DNA of 64,000 nucleotides from Acidovorax sp. CCYZU-2555 (GCF_018413525.1 NZ_JAHCDD010000016.1:16169-80168), one strand, 5' to 3'. Numbered from the stretch's first letter, positions 53,947-63,727 are shown. Notes: a model not told the origin generated them from the letters alone. Translations and numbers: made by a program.

Positions 53947-56823
53947 ATGAGCGAGACAACTGTCTATCAAGCCTATCAAGGCAATACCTATCTCTTCGGT
54001 GGCAATGCACCGTATGTCGAAGAGATGTATGAAAACTACCTTGCCAATCCTGGCAGCGTGCCCGACTCGTGGCGCGAATATTTTGATGCGCTGCAGCATG
54101 TGCCCGCAGTCGATGGCTCCAATGCCCGCGACGTGCCCCACCTGCCGGTCGTCAATGCATTCGCCGAGCGTGCCAAGCAAGGCGGCACACGTGTCGTCGT
54201 CGCTTCGGGCGCGGACTCCGAGCTGGGCCGCAAGCGCACTGCTGTTCAGCAGCTGATCGCTGCCTACCGCAATGTGGGTCAACGCTGGGCCGATCTCGAT
54301 CCGCTCAAGCGCACCGAGCGTCCCTCGATCCCCGAACTCGAACCTTCCTTCTACGGCTTCAGCGACGCTGACCAGGAAATCGTGTTCAACGTGGGCAACA
54401 CCTTCTTCGGCAAGGAAACCATGCCCCTGCGCGAGTTGCTCAACTCGCTCAATGAAACGTATTGCGGTGCCATCGGCGCCGAATACATGTATGCCACCGA
54501 CCAGAACCAGAAGCGCTGGTGGCAACAGAAGCTCGAAACGATTCGCAGCAAGCCCCAATTCGATGCCGCTCAAAAGAAGCGCATCCTGGACCGCCTGACC
54601 GCGGCCGAAGGCCTCGAGCGTTTCCTGCACACGAAGTACGTGGGCCAGAAGCGCTTCTCGCTCGAAGGCGGTGAAAGCTTCATCGTCGCGATGGACGAAC
54701 TGATCCAGTCCGCAGGCTCCAAGGGCGTGCAGGAAATCGTCATCGGCATGGCCCACCGCGGCCGTCTGAACGTTCTGGTCAACACGCTGGGCAAGACCCC
54801 GCGCGACCTGTTCGCCGAGTTCGACCACACCGCTCCCGAAGAACTGCCATCGGGCGACGTGAAGTACCACCAGGGCTTCAGCTCCGACGTGTCGACGGCC
54901 GGCGGCCCGGTGCACCTGTCGCTGGCGTTCAACCCTTCGCACCTCGAAATCGTCAACCCCGTGGTTGAAGGCTCGGTGCGCGCCCGCATGGACCGCCGCG
55001 GCGACCCGCACGGCAAGCAAGTGCTGCCCGTGCTGGTGCACGGCGACGCGGCCTTTGCCGGCCAGGGCGTGAACCAGGAAACGCTGGCGCTGGCCCAGAC
55101 CCGTGGTTACACCACGGGCGGCACGGTGCACATCATCATCAACAACCAGATCGGTTTCACCACGTCCGATCCCCGCGACACGCGCTCGACGCTGTACTGC
55201 ACCGACATCGTCAAGATGATCGAGTCGCCCGTGCTGCACGTCAACGGCGATGATCCGGAAGCCGTGGCACTGGCTGTTCAGCTGGCGCTGGAATTCCGCA
55301 TGGAATTCGCCAAGGACGTGGTCGTTGACATCGTCTGCTTCCGCAAGCTGGGCCACAACGAGCAAGATACGCCTGCGCTGACCCAGCCGCTGATGTACAA
55401 GAAGATCGCTGCCCACCCCGGCACGCGCAAGCTGTACGCAGACAAGCTGTCCGCACAAGGCCTGGGCGAGACCCTGGGCGACGACATGGCCAAGGCCTTC
55501 CGCGCCGCGCTCGACGAAGGCAAGCACACGGCCGACCCCGTGCTGACCAACTTCAAGAGCCAGTACGCTGTCGACTGGAGCCCCTTCCTGGGCAAGCCCT
55601 GGACCGACGCCGGCGACACCGCCATTCCGCTGACCGAGTGGAAGCGTCTGGCCGAGAAGATCACCACCATTCCCGAGTCCGTGTCTCCGCACGCACTGGT
55701 CAAGAAGGTGTATGACGACCGCGCAGCCATGGGCCGCGGCGACGTCAACGTCGACTGGGGCATGGGCGAGCACATGGCTTTCGCTTCGCTGGTCGCTTCG
55801 GGCTATCCCGTGCGTCTGTCGGGTGAAGACTGCGGCCGCGGCACGTTCACGCACCGCCATTCGGTCATCCATGACCAGAAGCGCGAAAAGTGGGACACCG
55901 GTTCCTACGTGCCTTTGCAGAACGTTGCCGAGAACCAGGCTCCGTTCGTCGTGATCGACTCGATCCTGTCCGAAGAAGCCGTGCTCGGCTTCGAATACGG
56001 CTACGCTTCGAACGATCCCAGCACCATGGTCATCTGGGAAGCCCAGTTCGGCGACTTCGCCAACGGCGCCCAGGTCGTGATCGACCAGTTCATCGCCTCC
56101 GGTGAAGTCAAGTGGGGCCGCATCAACGGCCTGACGCTGATGCTGCCGCACGGCTACGAAGGCCAGGGTCCTGAGCACAGCTCGGCGCGCCTCGAGCGCT
56201 TCATGCAGCTGGCTGCCGACACCAACATGCAGATCGTGCAGCCGACCACGGCCAGCCAGATCTTCCACGTGCTGCGTCGCCAAATGGTGCGCAACCTGCG
56301 CAAGCCGCTGATCATCATGACGCCCAAGTCGCTGCTGCGTAACAAGGACGCGACTTCGCCGCTGTCCGAGTTCACGACCGGTGCGTTCCAGACCGTGATC
56401 CCCGAGCAGGACCAGGCCATCGTGAACAACGCCGCCAAGGTCAAGCGCGTGATCGCCTGCTCCGGCAAGGTGTACTACGACCTGGTGAAGAAGCGTGCAG
56501 AACGCGAGCAGGACGACGTCGCGATCATCCGCGTCGAACAGCTCTATCCGTTCCCGCACAAGGCTTTTGCCGCGGAACTGAAGAAGTACCCACAGGCGAC
56601 CGACATCGCCTGGTGCCAGGACGAGCCGCAGAACCAGGGTGCCTGGTTCTTCATCCAGCACAACATCCACGAGAACATGCTCGACGGACAGAAGCTCGGC
56701 TACTCCGGCCGCGCCGCATCCGCGTCGCCAGCCGTGGGTTACTCGCACCTGCACCAAGAACAGCAAAAGGCGCTGGTCGAAGGCGCATTCACCAAGCTCA
56801 AGGGTTTTGTTCTGACCAAGTAA
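53947..56823 (+). CDS. sucA: 2-oxoglutarate dehydrogenase E1 component
   Basis: 958 residues (family ~930-950). It begins YQGNTYLFGGNAPYVEEMYE and shows the thiamine-diphosphate region (GMAHRGRLNVLVNTLGK, HGDAAFAGQGVNQETLALAQ, VHIIINNQIGFTTSDPRD) and the C-terminal transketolase part (EDCGRGTFTHRHSVIHDQ, VLGFEYGYASNDPSTMVIWE). It decarboxylates 2-oxoglutarate in the TCA cycle and forms the complex with SucB and LpdA encoded downstream. The start has GGAGG upstream at 53934-53938. Codon use is strongly biased to C/G-ending optimal codons, typical of high expression. Confidence 0.98.
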   Translation: MSETTVYQAYQGNTYLFGGNAPYVEEMYENYLANPGSVPDSWREYFDALQHVPAVDGSNARDVPHLPVVNAFAERAKQGGTRVVVASGADSELGRKRTAVQQLIAAYRNVGQRWADLDPLKRTERPSIPELEPSFYGFSDADQEIVFNVGNTFFGKETMPLRELLNSLNETYCGAIGAEYMYATDQNQKRWWQQKLETIRSKPQFDAAQKKRILDRLTAAEGLERFLHTKYVGQKRFSLEGGESFIVAMDELIQSAGSKGVQEIVIGMAHRGRLNVLVNTLGKTPRDLFAEFDHTAPEELPSGDVKYHQGFSSDVSTAGGPVHLSLAFNPSHLEIVNPVVEGSVRARMDRRGDPHGKQVLPVLVHGDAAFAGQGVNQETLALAQTRGYTTGGTVHIIINNQIGFTTSDPRDTRSTLYCTDIVKMIESPVLHVNGDDPEAVALAVQLALEFRMEFAKDVVVDIVCFRKLGHNEQDTPALTQPLMYKKIAAHPGTRKLYADKLSAQGLGETLGDDMAKAFRAALDEGKHTADPVLTNFKSQYAVDWSPFLGKPWTDAGDTAIPLTEWKRLAEKITTIPESVSPHALVKKVYDDRAAMGRGDVNVDWGMGEHMAFASLVASGYPVRLSGEDCGRGTFTHRHSVIHDQKREKWDTGSYVPLQNVAENQAPFVVIDSILSEEAVLGFEYGYASNDPSTMVIWEAQFGDFANGAQVVIDQFIASGEVKWGRINGLTLMLPHGYEGQGPEHSSARLERFMQLAADTNMQIVQPTTASQIFHVLRRQMVRNLRKPLIIMTPKSLLRNKDATSPLSEFTTGAFQTVIPEQDQAIVNNAAKVKRVIACSGKVYYDLVKKRAEREQDDVAIIRVEQLYPFPHKAFAAELKKYPQATDIAWCQDEPQNQGAWFFIQHNIHENMLDGQKLGYSGRAASASPAVGYSHLHQEQQKALVEGAFTKLKGFVLTK

Positions 56824-56868
56824 GGCCGGAAACCCGAAATCAGTACAAACCTTTTGGAAAGAAAAATC

Positions 56869-58131
56869 ATGGCTATCGTTGAAGTCAAAGTCCCCCAGCT
56901 GTCCGAGTCCATCGCAGAAGCGACCATGCTCACCTGGAAAAAGAAGGTCGGCGAAGCAGTTGCCGTCGATGAAATCCTGATCGAAATCGAGACCGACAAG
57001 GTCGTGCTCGAAGTGCCCGCTCCTTCGGCTGGCGTGATCACCGAGATCGTGCAAGGCGACGGCGCAACCGTCATCGCCGAGCAACTGATCGCCAAGATCG
57101 ACACCGAAGCTGTCGCTGGTGCCGCCGCTGCTGCACCTGCCGCTGCCGCCGCTCCTGCAGCTGCTGCGCCTGCAGCCGCCGCAGCCCCTGCTGCCGCTGG
57201 CGGCAACAAGGGCGACGTCGCCATGCCCGCCGCTGCCAAGCTGCTGGCTGAAAACAACCTGTCGGCCGCCAACGTGGCTGGTTCGGGCAAGGACGGCCGC
57301 GTGACCAAGGGCGACGCCCTGGCCGCGATCAAGGGTGGCGTGCAATCCACCGCCGCCGTGATCCCCACGGGCGTGCCTACAAAGGCGCTGCCCCAGGTGT
57401 CCACACCTGCAGGCAAGCAAGACCTGGGCGAGCGTCCAGAGCAGCGCGTTCCCATGACCCGTCTGCGTGCCCGCGTGGCCGAGCGTCTGCTGCAATCGCA
57501 GTCGACCAACGCCATCCTGACCACGTTCAACGAAGTGAACATGGCGCCTGTCATGGCCATGCGCAAGAAGTTCCAGGACGACTTCACCAAGGAACACGGC
57601 GTGAAGATGGGCTTCATGTCCTTCTTCGTCAAGGCGGCAGTGCACGCCCTGAAGAAGTACCCCGTTCTGAACGCTTCGGTCGACGGCAACGACATCGTCT
57701 ACCACGGCTACTTCGACATCGGTATCGCTGTCGGCTCGCCGCGCGGCCTGGTGGTGCCAATCCTGCGCAACGCCGACCAGATGAGCTTCGCCGACATCGA
57801 GAAGAAGATCGCTGAATTCGGTCAGAAGGCCAAGGACGGCAAGCTGGGCCTGGACGACATGACCGGCGGCACGTTCTCCATCTCCAATGGCGGCACCTTC
57901 GGTTCGATGATGTCCACTCCCATCATCAACCCGCCCCAGTCGGCCATCCTGGGCGTGCACGCGACCAAGGACCGTGCCGTGGTCGAAAACGGCCAGGTCG
58001 TTGTGCGTCCGATGAACTACTTCGCCATGTCCTATGACCACCGCATCATCGACGGCCGCGAAGCCGTCCTGGGCCTGGTGGCAATGAAGGACGCGCTGGA
58101 AGATCCCGCACGTCTGCTGTTCGACCTGTAA
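56869..58131 (+). CDS. sucB: dihydrolipoyllysine-residue succinyltransferase (E2 of 2-oxoglutarate dehydrogenase)
   Basis: 420 residues from ATG 56869. The lipoyl domain occupies residues 1-76 with the lipoyl Lys in IETDKVVLEVPAP. An Ala/Pro linker (about 85-110) leads to the peripheral-subunit-binding domain (AMPAAAKLLAENNLSAANVA), a second linker and the catalytic domain with the active site SYDHRIIDGREAV. It transfers the succinyl group to CoA. It lies 45 bp after sucA. Confidence 0.98.
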   Translation: MAIVEVKVPQLSESIAEATMLTWKKKVGEAVAVDEILIEIETDKVVLEVPAPSAGVITEIVQGDGATVIAEQLIAKIDTEAVAGAAAAAPAAAAAPAAAAPAAAAAPAAAGGNKGDVAMPAAAKLLAENNLSAANVAGSGKDGRVTKGDALAAIKGGVQSTAAVIPTGVPTKALPQVSTPAGKQDLGERPEQRVPMTRLRARVAERLLQSQSTNAILTTFNEVNMAPVMAMRKKFQDDFTKEHGVKMGFMSFFVKAAVHALKKYPVLNASVDGNDIVYHGYFDIGIAVGSPRGLVVPILRNADQMSFADIEKKIAEFGQKAKDGKLGLDDMTGGTFSISNGGTFGSMMSTPIINPPQSAILGVHATKDRAVVENGQVVVRPMNYFAMSYDHRIIDGREAVLGLVAMKDALEDPARLLFDL

Positions 58132-58163
58132 TCCGCGCGCTGGTCCAGTCCACTAGCCCCATC

Positions 58164-58216
58164 AAAACCCACCCCGGCCCGCCCATAGCGGCGCAACGCC
58201 CGGCGGTGGGTTTTTT
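58164..58216 (+). terminator. hairpin between sucB and lpdA
   Basis: AAAACCCACC (58164-58173) pairs with GGTGGGTTTT (58205-58214), with a T-run; an inner GC-rich part adds stability. It should end or reduce transcription from sucB into lpdA and allow extra E1/E2 mRNA. It is a read-through attenuator, since lpdA belongs to the same complex. Confidence 0.7.
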
Positions 58217-58244
58217 CCCAAATGCATTGAGAGAGTATTGAGAC

Positions 58245-59672
58245 ATGAGCAAGCAATTTGACGTCATCGTGATCGGCGCCGGCCCCGGCGGCTACATCGC
58301 CGCCATCCGCGCAGCCCAACTGGGCTTCAACGTCGCGTGTATCGACGAATGGAAGAATGAAAAGGGCGGTCCCGCACCCGGCGGCACCTGCACCAACGTC
58401 GGCTGCATCCCCTCCAAGGCGCTGCTGCAATCGTCCGAGCATTACGACCACGCGCGTCTGCACTTTGCCGACCACGGCATTTCGACCGGCGAAGTCGCGA
58501 TGGACGTCGCGAAGATGATCGGCCGCAAGGACGCGATCGTGAAGCAGAACAACGATGGCATCCTGTACCTGTTCAAGAAGAACAAGGTCACTTTCTTCCA
58601 CGGCCGTGGTTCGTTCGTGAAGGCCGCTGACGGCGGCTACGAAATCCGCGTCGCCGGCAAGGAAGAAGAAGTGCTGACGGCCAAGCAGGTCGTGATCGCC
58701 ACGGGCTCCAACGCCCGTGCGCTGCCCGGCGTGCCGTTCGACGAAGTCAACGTGCTGTCGAACGACGGCGCGCTGCGCCTGGGCGCAACGCCCGCGACGC
58801 TGGGCCTGATCGGCGCCGGCGTGATCGGCCTCGAAATGGGCTCGGTCTGGCGCCGCCTGGGCACGGATGTGACCGTGCTCGAAGGCCAGGACAAGTTCCT
58901 GCCCGTGGTCGACGAACAGATCGCCAAGGAAGCCAAGAAGGCTTTCGACAAGCAAGGCCTGAAGATCGAAACCGGCGTCAAGGTCGGTGACATCCAGGTC
59001 AGCGACAAGGGCGTGACCGTGGCCTACACCAACGCCAAGGGCGAAGCCCTGACGCTGGCCGTCGACAAGCTGATCGTCTCGATCGGCCGCACCGCCAACA
59101 CCATCGGCCTGAACGCCGAAGCCGTGGGCCTGGCGCTCGACGAGCGCGGCGCGATCGTCGTCGACGACGACTGCAAGACCAACCTGCCTGGCGTCTGGGC
59201 CGTGGGCGACGTGGTGCGTGGCCCCATGCTCGCGCACAAGGCGGAAGAAGAAGGCGTGGCCGTGGCCGAGCGCATCGCCGGCCAGCACGGCCATGTGAAC
59301 TTCGCGACGCTGCCCTGGGTCATCTACACCAGCCCCGAGATCGCATGGGTGGGCCGCACCGAGCAGCAACTCAAGGCCGACGGCGTCAAGTACAAGGCCG
59401 GCACTTTCCCGTTCCTGGCCAACGGCCGCGCACGCGCGCTGGGCGACACGACCGGCATGGTCAAGTTCCTGGCCGATGCCGAGACCGACGAGATCCTGGG
59501 CGTGCATATGGTCGGCCCCATGGTCTCCGAGCTGATCGCCGAAGCCGTCGTGGCGATGGAATTCAAGGCCTCGAGCGAAGACATCGCGCGCATCTGCCAC
59601 GCCCATCCTTCGCTGTCGGAATCGACCAAGGAAGCGGCCCTGGCCGTCGACAAGCGCACTCTGAACTTCTGA
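58245..59672 (+). CDS. lpdA: dihydrolipoyl dehydrogenase (E3)
   Basis: 475 residues. FAD motif VIVIGAGPGGYIAAIRAAQL, the redox-active disulfide CTNVGCIPSKALL, the NAD motif LIGAGVIGLEMGSVWRRLG and the C-terminal catalytic His segment CHAHPSLSESTKEA are intact. It reoxidises dihydrolipoate with NAD+ in the 2-oxoglutarate dehydrogenase complex. The ATG at 58245 follows AGAG. It is followed by a strong terminator at 59723-59759. Confidence 0.98.
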   Translation: MSKQFDVIVIGAGPGGYIAAIRAAQLGFNVACIDEWKNEKGGPAPGGTCTNVGCIPSKALLQSSEHYDHARLHFADHGISTGEVAMDVAKMIGRKDAIVKQNNDGILYLFKKNKVTFFHGRGSFVKAADGGYEIRVAGKEEEVLTAKQVVIATGSNARALPGVPFDEVNVLSNDGALRLGATPATLGLIGAGVIGLEMGSVWRRLGTDVTVLEGQDKFLPVVDEQIAKEAKKAFDKQGLKIETGVKVGDIQVSDKGVTVAYTNAKGEALTLAVDKLIVSIGRTANTIGLNAEAVGLALDERGAIVVDDDCKTNLPGVWAVGDVVRGPMLAHKAEEEGVAVAERIAGQHGHVNFATLPWVIYTSPEIAWVGRTEQQLKADGVKYKAGTFPFLANGRARALGDTTGMVKFLADAETDEILGVHMVGPMVSELIAEAVVAMEFKASSEDIARICHAHPSLSESTKEAALAVDKRTLNF

Positions 59673-59722
59673 TTCACGTGCGTTCGCAGCGGCCCCTGAG
59701 CCGGTTTCAGGGTGCCGCATCC

Positions 59723-59759
59723 GCCGAAAGGGCTTGGGTTCCAAGCGCTTTCGGCTTTT
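59723..59759 (+). terminator. strong intrinsic terminator after lpdA
   Basis: GCCGAAAG..CTTGG pairs with CCAAG..CTTTCGGC around a 3-nt loop, followed by TTTTG. It ends about 21 bp before the zapE start. Confidence 0.88.
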
Positions 59760-59780
59760 GTCATTTCACACCCAGCCCGC

Positions 59781-60884
59781 ATGTCCCAGTCTGTTCGTGA
59801 GGCCTATGAGGCCGAGTTGCTTGCCAAAGGTTTCAAAAGCGATCCTGCCCAATTGCGCGCCGTCGAGGCCTTGCAGCGCTGCGCGGATGAATGGGCGGTC
59901 TACAAGGGCAAGCGATCGAACGCGTTCAAGAAGCTGATCAACCGCCCCGAGATCCCGCGCGGGGTCTACATGTACGGCGGCGTGGGCCGGGGCAAGAGCT
60001 TTCTGATGGAATGTTTCTTCGACGCCGTGCCGCTCAAGCGCAAGGCGCGCCTGCATTTCCACGAATTCATGCGCGAAGTGCACCGCGAACTCGCGGGCCT
60101 GCAAGGCGTGCAGGATCCGCTCGATGTGCTCGCGGCCAACATCGCCAAGAAATACAAGCTCATCTGCTTTGACGAGTTCCATGTCGCGGACATCACGGAC
60201 GCGATGATCCTGTACCGTCTGCTCGTGGCGCTGTTCGACAACGGCGTGGGCTTTGTGACCACGTCGAACTTCGTGCCCGATGGCCTGTATCCCAACGGCC
60301 TGCACCGCGACCGCATCCTGCCGGCGATCGCCTTGCTCAACGAGCGCATGGAAATCGTCAATGTCGACAACGGCACCGACTACCGCCGGCGCACGCTTGA
60401 AATGGTCAAGCTGTACCACACGCCCTTGGGCCCCGAGGCCGACGCCGCGATGGAAGAGGCTTTCAACCAGCTCGCCGAAGTGCATGACGAAGACCCGGTG
60501 CTCAACATCGAGGCGCGCCAGATCCGCGCGCGCCGGCGCGCGGGTGGCGTGGTCTGGTTCGATTTCAAGACGCTGTGCGGCGGCCCGCGTTCGCAAAATG
60601 ACTATCTCGAAATCGCCACGCAGTTCCATACCGTTCTGCTGTCCGATGTACCTTTCATGCCGGTCAATATGGCCTCGCCCGCGCGGCGCTTCACCTGGCT
60701 GATCGACGTGCTCTATGACCGCCGCGTCAAAATCATCCTGTCGGCGGCAGTGGCTCCCGAGCAGCTCTACACTGAAGGTCCATTGGCGCACGAGTTTCCG
60801 CGCACTGTGTCGCGTCTCAACGAGATGCAGTCCCAGGAGTTCCTGGCGCTCGAGCACCGCCTGGTCGATACCAGCCTGACCTGA
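59781..60884 (+). CDS. zapE: cell division ATPase ZapE (AFG1 family)
   Basis: 367 residues. Walker A GGVGRGKSFLMECFF and Walker B LICFDEFHVADITDAM are present, along with VTTSNFVPDGLYPNGLHRDR and RRFTWLIDVLYDRRVKIILS, all typical of AFG1-like ATPases. ZapE acts at the Z-ring under stress in E. coli. ATG 59781 (MSQSVREAYEAELLAKG) is chosen; the upstream frame runs through the lpdA terminator. Its stop overlaps the next gene's start. Confidence 0.94.
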   Translation: MSQSVREAYEAELLAKGFKSDPAQLRAVEALQRCADEWAVYKGKRSNAFKKLINRPEIPRGVYMYGGVGRGKSFLMECFFDAVPLKRKARLHFHEFMREVHRELAGLQGVQDPLDVLAANIAKKYKLICFDEFHVADITDAMILYRLLVALFDNGVGFVTTSNFVPDGLYPNGLHRDRILPAIALLNERMEIVNVDNGTDYRRRTLEMVKLYHTPLGPEADAAMEEAFNQLAEVHDEDPVLNIEARQIRARRRAGGVVWFDFKTLCGGPRSQNDYLEIATQFHTVLLSDVPFMPVNMASPARRFTWLIDVLYDRRVKIILSAAVAPEQLYTEGPLAHEFPRTVSRLNEMQSQEFLALEHRLVDTSLT

Positions 60885-61648
60885 TGCCCATGTCCATTCA
60901 TCGCCTGTTCCTTCATACGCGCGCCACACTGCGCACCGTCGCGCTGATCGCGGCCCTGCCTTGGGGCGCGGCCATGGCCCAGGCCGCCGATCCAGCCCCG
61001 GCCAAGCCGCCCGCGGCCGATGCCAGCGCGTTGAAAGCCCAGCGCGCCGCAGTGAAGGCCGAGCACGATGCCACGCGCGCGCGCATCACAGCCGAGCGCA
61101 AGGTCATACAGCAACGCCGCAGCCAGGAAGAGGCCGCCTGCTACAAACGGTTTGCGGTCGAAGACTGCCTGAGCGAAACGCGTACCCGGGCGCGCATTGC
61201 AGACAACGCCTTGCGCGATCAGGAAAGCGCGATCAACGCGATCGAACGGCGCGAGAAATCGGCCGAACGTCTGCGTTCGATCGAGCAGAAAGTCCAGGAG
61301 AAGAATCAGCAGACCGGTGCCCAGCCGGGCGTCGAAGGCAAGGTGCGCGGGCCCAAGCAGCCGGTGACTCCGGTGGCTCCGCCCGCTGCGCCCACGGCCA
61401 AGGATCTGGTCGATGCACAGGCGCTGCGTGCCCAGCAGGCGCGCGAACGTGCCCAGGCCCAAAGCCAACACCAGCAGTCCCATACGGCCGAGCAGGCCCG
61501 CAAGCAGGGGGCCGAGGCCGAACGCCGCGCGGCCGCGCGCCAGCGCTACGAAGAAAAGCAGCGCGAAGCCCAGGAAAACCGCGAACGCCAACGCGCCAAG
61601 GCCGCAGAATCGGACAAGCCCAAGGCCGCGCCTCTGCCTGCTCCATAG
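60884..61648 (+). CDS. exported coiled-coil protein of unknown function
   Basis: 254 residues. An N-terminal signal peptide (about 1-33, ALIAALPWGAAMAQA) is followed by Ala/Pro-rich sequence and a long charged helix-forming region (KAQRAAVKAEHDATRARITA, ERKVIQQRRSQEEAA, RDQESAINAIERREKSAERL). A conserved-looking Cys pair stands at CYKRFAVEDC. The C-terminal third is Gln/Arg/Ala-rich. ATG 60884 overlaps the zapE stop; ATG 60890 is equally possible. The protein may be a periplasmic spacer or assembly factor (inference). No family recognised. Confidence 0.78.
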   Translation: MPMSIHRLFLHTRATLRTVALIAALPWGAAMAQAADPAPAKPPAADASALKAQRAAVKAEHDATRARITAERKVIQQRRSQEEAACYKRFAVEDCLSETRTRARIADNALRDQESAINAIERREKSAERLRSIEQKVQEKNQQTGAQPGVEGKVRGPKQPVTPVAPPAAPTAKDLVDAQALRAQQARERAQAQSQHQQSHTAEQARKQGAEAERRAAARQRYEEKQREAQENRERQRAKAAESDKPKAAPLPAP

Positions 61649-61667
61649 TTCGGTTGGTCAGGCCGGT

Positions 61668-62444
61668 TCAGGCGGTGCCAGTCTTCGGTTGCAGCGCTTC
61701 AATCTTGACGATTGCCAGGCTCAAGTTGTCGCCCGTGCCGCCCGCGCGCAAGCGCGCCTGGCGAATCAGCAATTCGGCCGCCTCGCGCGGCGGCAGAGCC
61801 TGCAGCAGCGTGGCCAACTCTTCGGCGTCGAAGTAGTGCCAGACCCCGTCGCTGCAAGCCAGCAGCGTGTGGCCGGGCTGCAGCTCGGCGATATGGTGTG
61901 GCGTGGCGGGCGGCGCCGAAGCCGCGCCCAGGCAGCCGACGAGGATGTTCGATTGCGGGTGACTCTGTGCCTGACGCTCGGTCAGCTGGCCGCGGTCCAC
62001 GAGCGCCTGTACATACGAGTGATCGCGCGTGCGGTGCAGCAGGCGGTCCTCGTGGAAGTGATAGATCCGCGAATCACCCGAATGCACCCAGTGGCAGGCG
62101 CCGCTGGGCTGGATGATGAACGCCGCCATCGTGCTGTGCGGCTCCTGTTCGGCCGACAAGGCCGTGAGCCGGATCACGGTATGCGCTTCATGCACCATGT
62201 TCCTCAGCAACTCCATGGCGTCGTCGCTGGCCGGGTCGTAGCGCTCGAACAGCTGGCTGCAGGTGAGCATGACCTGGTCCGAGGCCTTGCGGCCGCCGCT
62301 GCGCCCCCCCATGCCGTCGGCGACCACTCCCAGCACGCAGCCATGCACGCGCGCGTGCTTGAGCAGTTGGACCTGGTCCTGCTGGTACTCACGGTCGCCG
62401 CGGTGCAGTCCGGTCGAGGCGATGAGGCGAAAAGAGGGGGGCAT
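61668..62444 (-). CDS. PP2C-family protein serine/threonine phosphatase
   Basis: 258 residues. PP2C motifs: GDREYQQDQVQLL, VLGVVADGMGGRSGGRKASD, HWVHSGDSRIYHF, LLACSDGVWHYFD and GTGDNLSLAIV. The metal-binding aspartates are present. It dephosphorylates Ser/Thr residues in the cytoplasm; the partner kinase is not in the window. ATG 62444 (MPPSFRLIAS) is the likely start. It is convergent with the coiled-coil gene, 20 bp apart. In related genomes similar phosphatases occur with type VI secretion or FHA genes, but none is seen here. Confidence 0.9.
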   Translation of the reverse strand: MPPSFRLIASTGLHRGDREYQQDQVQLLKHARVHGCVLGVVADGMGGRSGGRKASDQVMLTCSQLFERYDPASDDAMELLRNMVHEAHTVIRLTALSAEQEPHSTMAAFIIQPSGACHWVHSGDSRIYHFHEDRLLHRTRDHSYVQALVDRGQLTERQAQSHPQSNILVGCLGAASAPPATPHHIAELQPGHTLLACSDGVWHYFDAEELATLLQALPPREAAELLIRQARLRAGGTGDNLSLAIVKIEALQPKTGTA

Positions 62445-62535
62445 GGAACAATGCGGCCAGCCCAAAGGCGTGGCGAAGTGCGCGAGCCGACAGTGTACCG
62501 GCAGGATTTTCACTGTTCCATCGGGCAAGCCCGAT

Positions 62536-62853
62536 TCAGCCGCAGGCGTATTCGTTGAATGCCAGCCGATTGAGCGCGGCGCAGACATCGGCCATGCGGC
62601 CGGAGATCAGCAGCCGGCCGCCCTGGCTGTCTGCGCTGGGGCCTTCAGTGCGCAGTATGCGCACGCCGCCGCGCGCGCTGGGTGGGCACAGCGGCCGGCG
62701 AGCGACCGGAGCGCAGCGCTGCAAGGGCAGGGTGCGTGGGGCGGGCAGCCGTGCCTGGCCGTTGGTGGTGGCCGCAGTGGCGGGCAAATGCCCAAACAGC
62801 ATATCGTTTTGGGCATGGCGCGAGAAAGGCAGGGCCTGCAAAGCAAATTGCAT
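62536..62853 (-). CDS. small hypothetical protein
   Basis: 105 residues, beginning ATG 62853 with GGAG 8 nt upstream. It has no signal or membrane segment and ends with RMADVCAALNRLAFNEYACG, which looks like a short regulatory helix. Composition is balanced compared with overlapping frames. It lies between the PP2C gene and lexA, on the same strand as both. Function unknown. Confidence 0.5.
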   Translation of the reverse strand: MQFALQALPFSRHAQNDMLFGHLPATAATTNGQARLPAPRTLPLQRCAPVARRPLCPPSARGGVRILRTEGPSADSQGGRLLISGRMADVCAALNRLAFNEYACG

Positions 62854-62882
62854 GTGATATCTCCAGCAAAGGTACTAGGACG

Positions 62883-62942
62883 GCCGCAGCCGCTTGAGCC
62901 GTAGCCGCGGCGGCCGCAGCCGCAATCGGCCGTAGCCGTGCT
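62883..62942. repeat. four ~15-bp tandem repeats (GCCGYAGCCG core)
   Basis: The core 10-mer, alternating GCCGCAGCCG and GCCGTAGCCG, starts at 62883, 62898, 62913 and 62929. It lies in the gap between lexA and the small gene, and is not within a supported gene. Confidence 0.65.
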
Positions 62943-63015
62943 TCGACCGGGCCGCGCAGGCGCCAGTCGAGAGGTGCAATGCACGGCCCCAAGGCCCTGC
63001 AAGGAAAGCAGCGTG

Positions 63016-63690
63016 TTACATGAACATGCTGTTGCGGATCAGGCCGACCGCCAGGCCTTCGATTGCAAACGGTTCGTCAGGTTTGACGTGGATCACCGGG
63101 AAATCGGGATTTTCGGGCAGCAGCTCGATGCCGGTGCGCGTGCGGCGCAGGCGCTTGACAGTCACTTCATCGCCCAGGCGGGCGACTACAATCTGGCCGT
63201 CGCGCGCGTCCTTGCTGGCCTGTACCGCCAGCAAGTCGCCGTCCATGATGCCGGCATCGCGCATCGACATACCGCGCACCTTGAGCAGATAGTCGGGCTT
63301 GGCCTGGAACAGGCTGGGCTCGACCGCATAGGTTTGGTCGATATGTTCCTGCGCCAGGATGGGCGAGCCCGCCGCCACACGGCCGACCAGCGGCAGTATC
63401 AGCGAAGCCATTGCGGCCAGCGGCGATGCAAAGCTCGCGCCGCGCGCGGCGTTGATGTTGCGCACCGTGTCATGCCGAAGGCGAATGCCGCGCGACGTAC
63501 CGCTGACCAGTTCGATCACGCCTTTGCGCGCCAGGGCCTTCAAATGCTCTTCGGCGGCGTTGGCGGAACGAAAGCCCAGCGTGCCGGCAATTTCGGCGCG
63601 GGTAGGGGGCGCACCGGTGCGCTCGATGGCAGACTGGATCAGGTCCAGGATTTGCTGCTGTCGCGGTGTGAGCTTGGGATGATCGAGCAT
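63016..63690 (-). CDS. lexA: SOS repressor LexA
   Basis: 224 residues. The N-terminal winged HTH covers 1-70 ([20 protein letters not shown]). The autocleavage site is Ala107-Gly108 ([10 protein letters not shown]), with catalytic Ser142 ([13 protein letters not shown]) and Lys179 ([10 protein letters not shown]), all intact. LexA represses SOS genes and cuts itself with RecA after DNA damage. Two SOS boxes stand upstream at 63728-63762, as expected for autoregulation. Confidence 0.97.
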   Translation of the reverse strand: MLDHPKLTPRQQQILDLIQSAIERTGAPPTRAEIAGTLGFRSANAAEEHLKALARKGVIELVSGTSRGIRLRHDTVRNINAARGASFASPLAAMASLILPLVGRVAAGSPILAQEHIDQTYAVEPSLFQAKPDYLLKVRGMSMRDAGIMDGDLLAVQASKDARDGQIVVARLGDEVTVKRLRRTRTGIELLPENPDFPVIHVKPDEPFAIEGLAVGLIRNSMFM

Positions 63691-63727
63691 GGCAGTCCTT
63701 GTGCAGATGGGTGCTTGCTAAAGCAAT

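Noticed and set aside
53899..58041. Very long open frame on the minus strand opposite sucA and sucB
   Set aside because: It is antisense to two unmistakable genes whose biased codons leave the opposite strand open; the translation is His/Val/Gly-rich without any domain.
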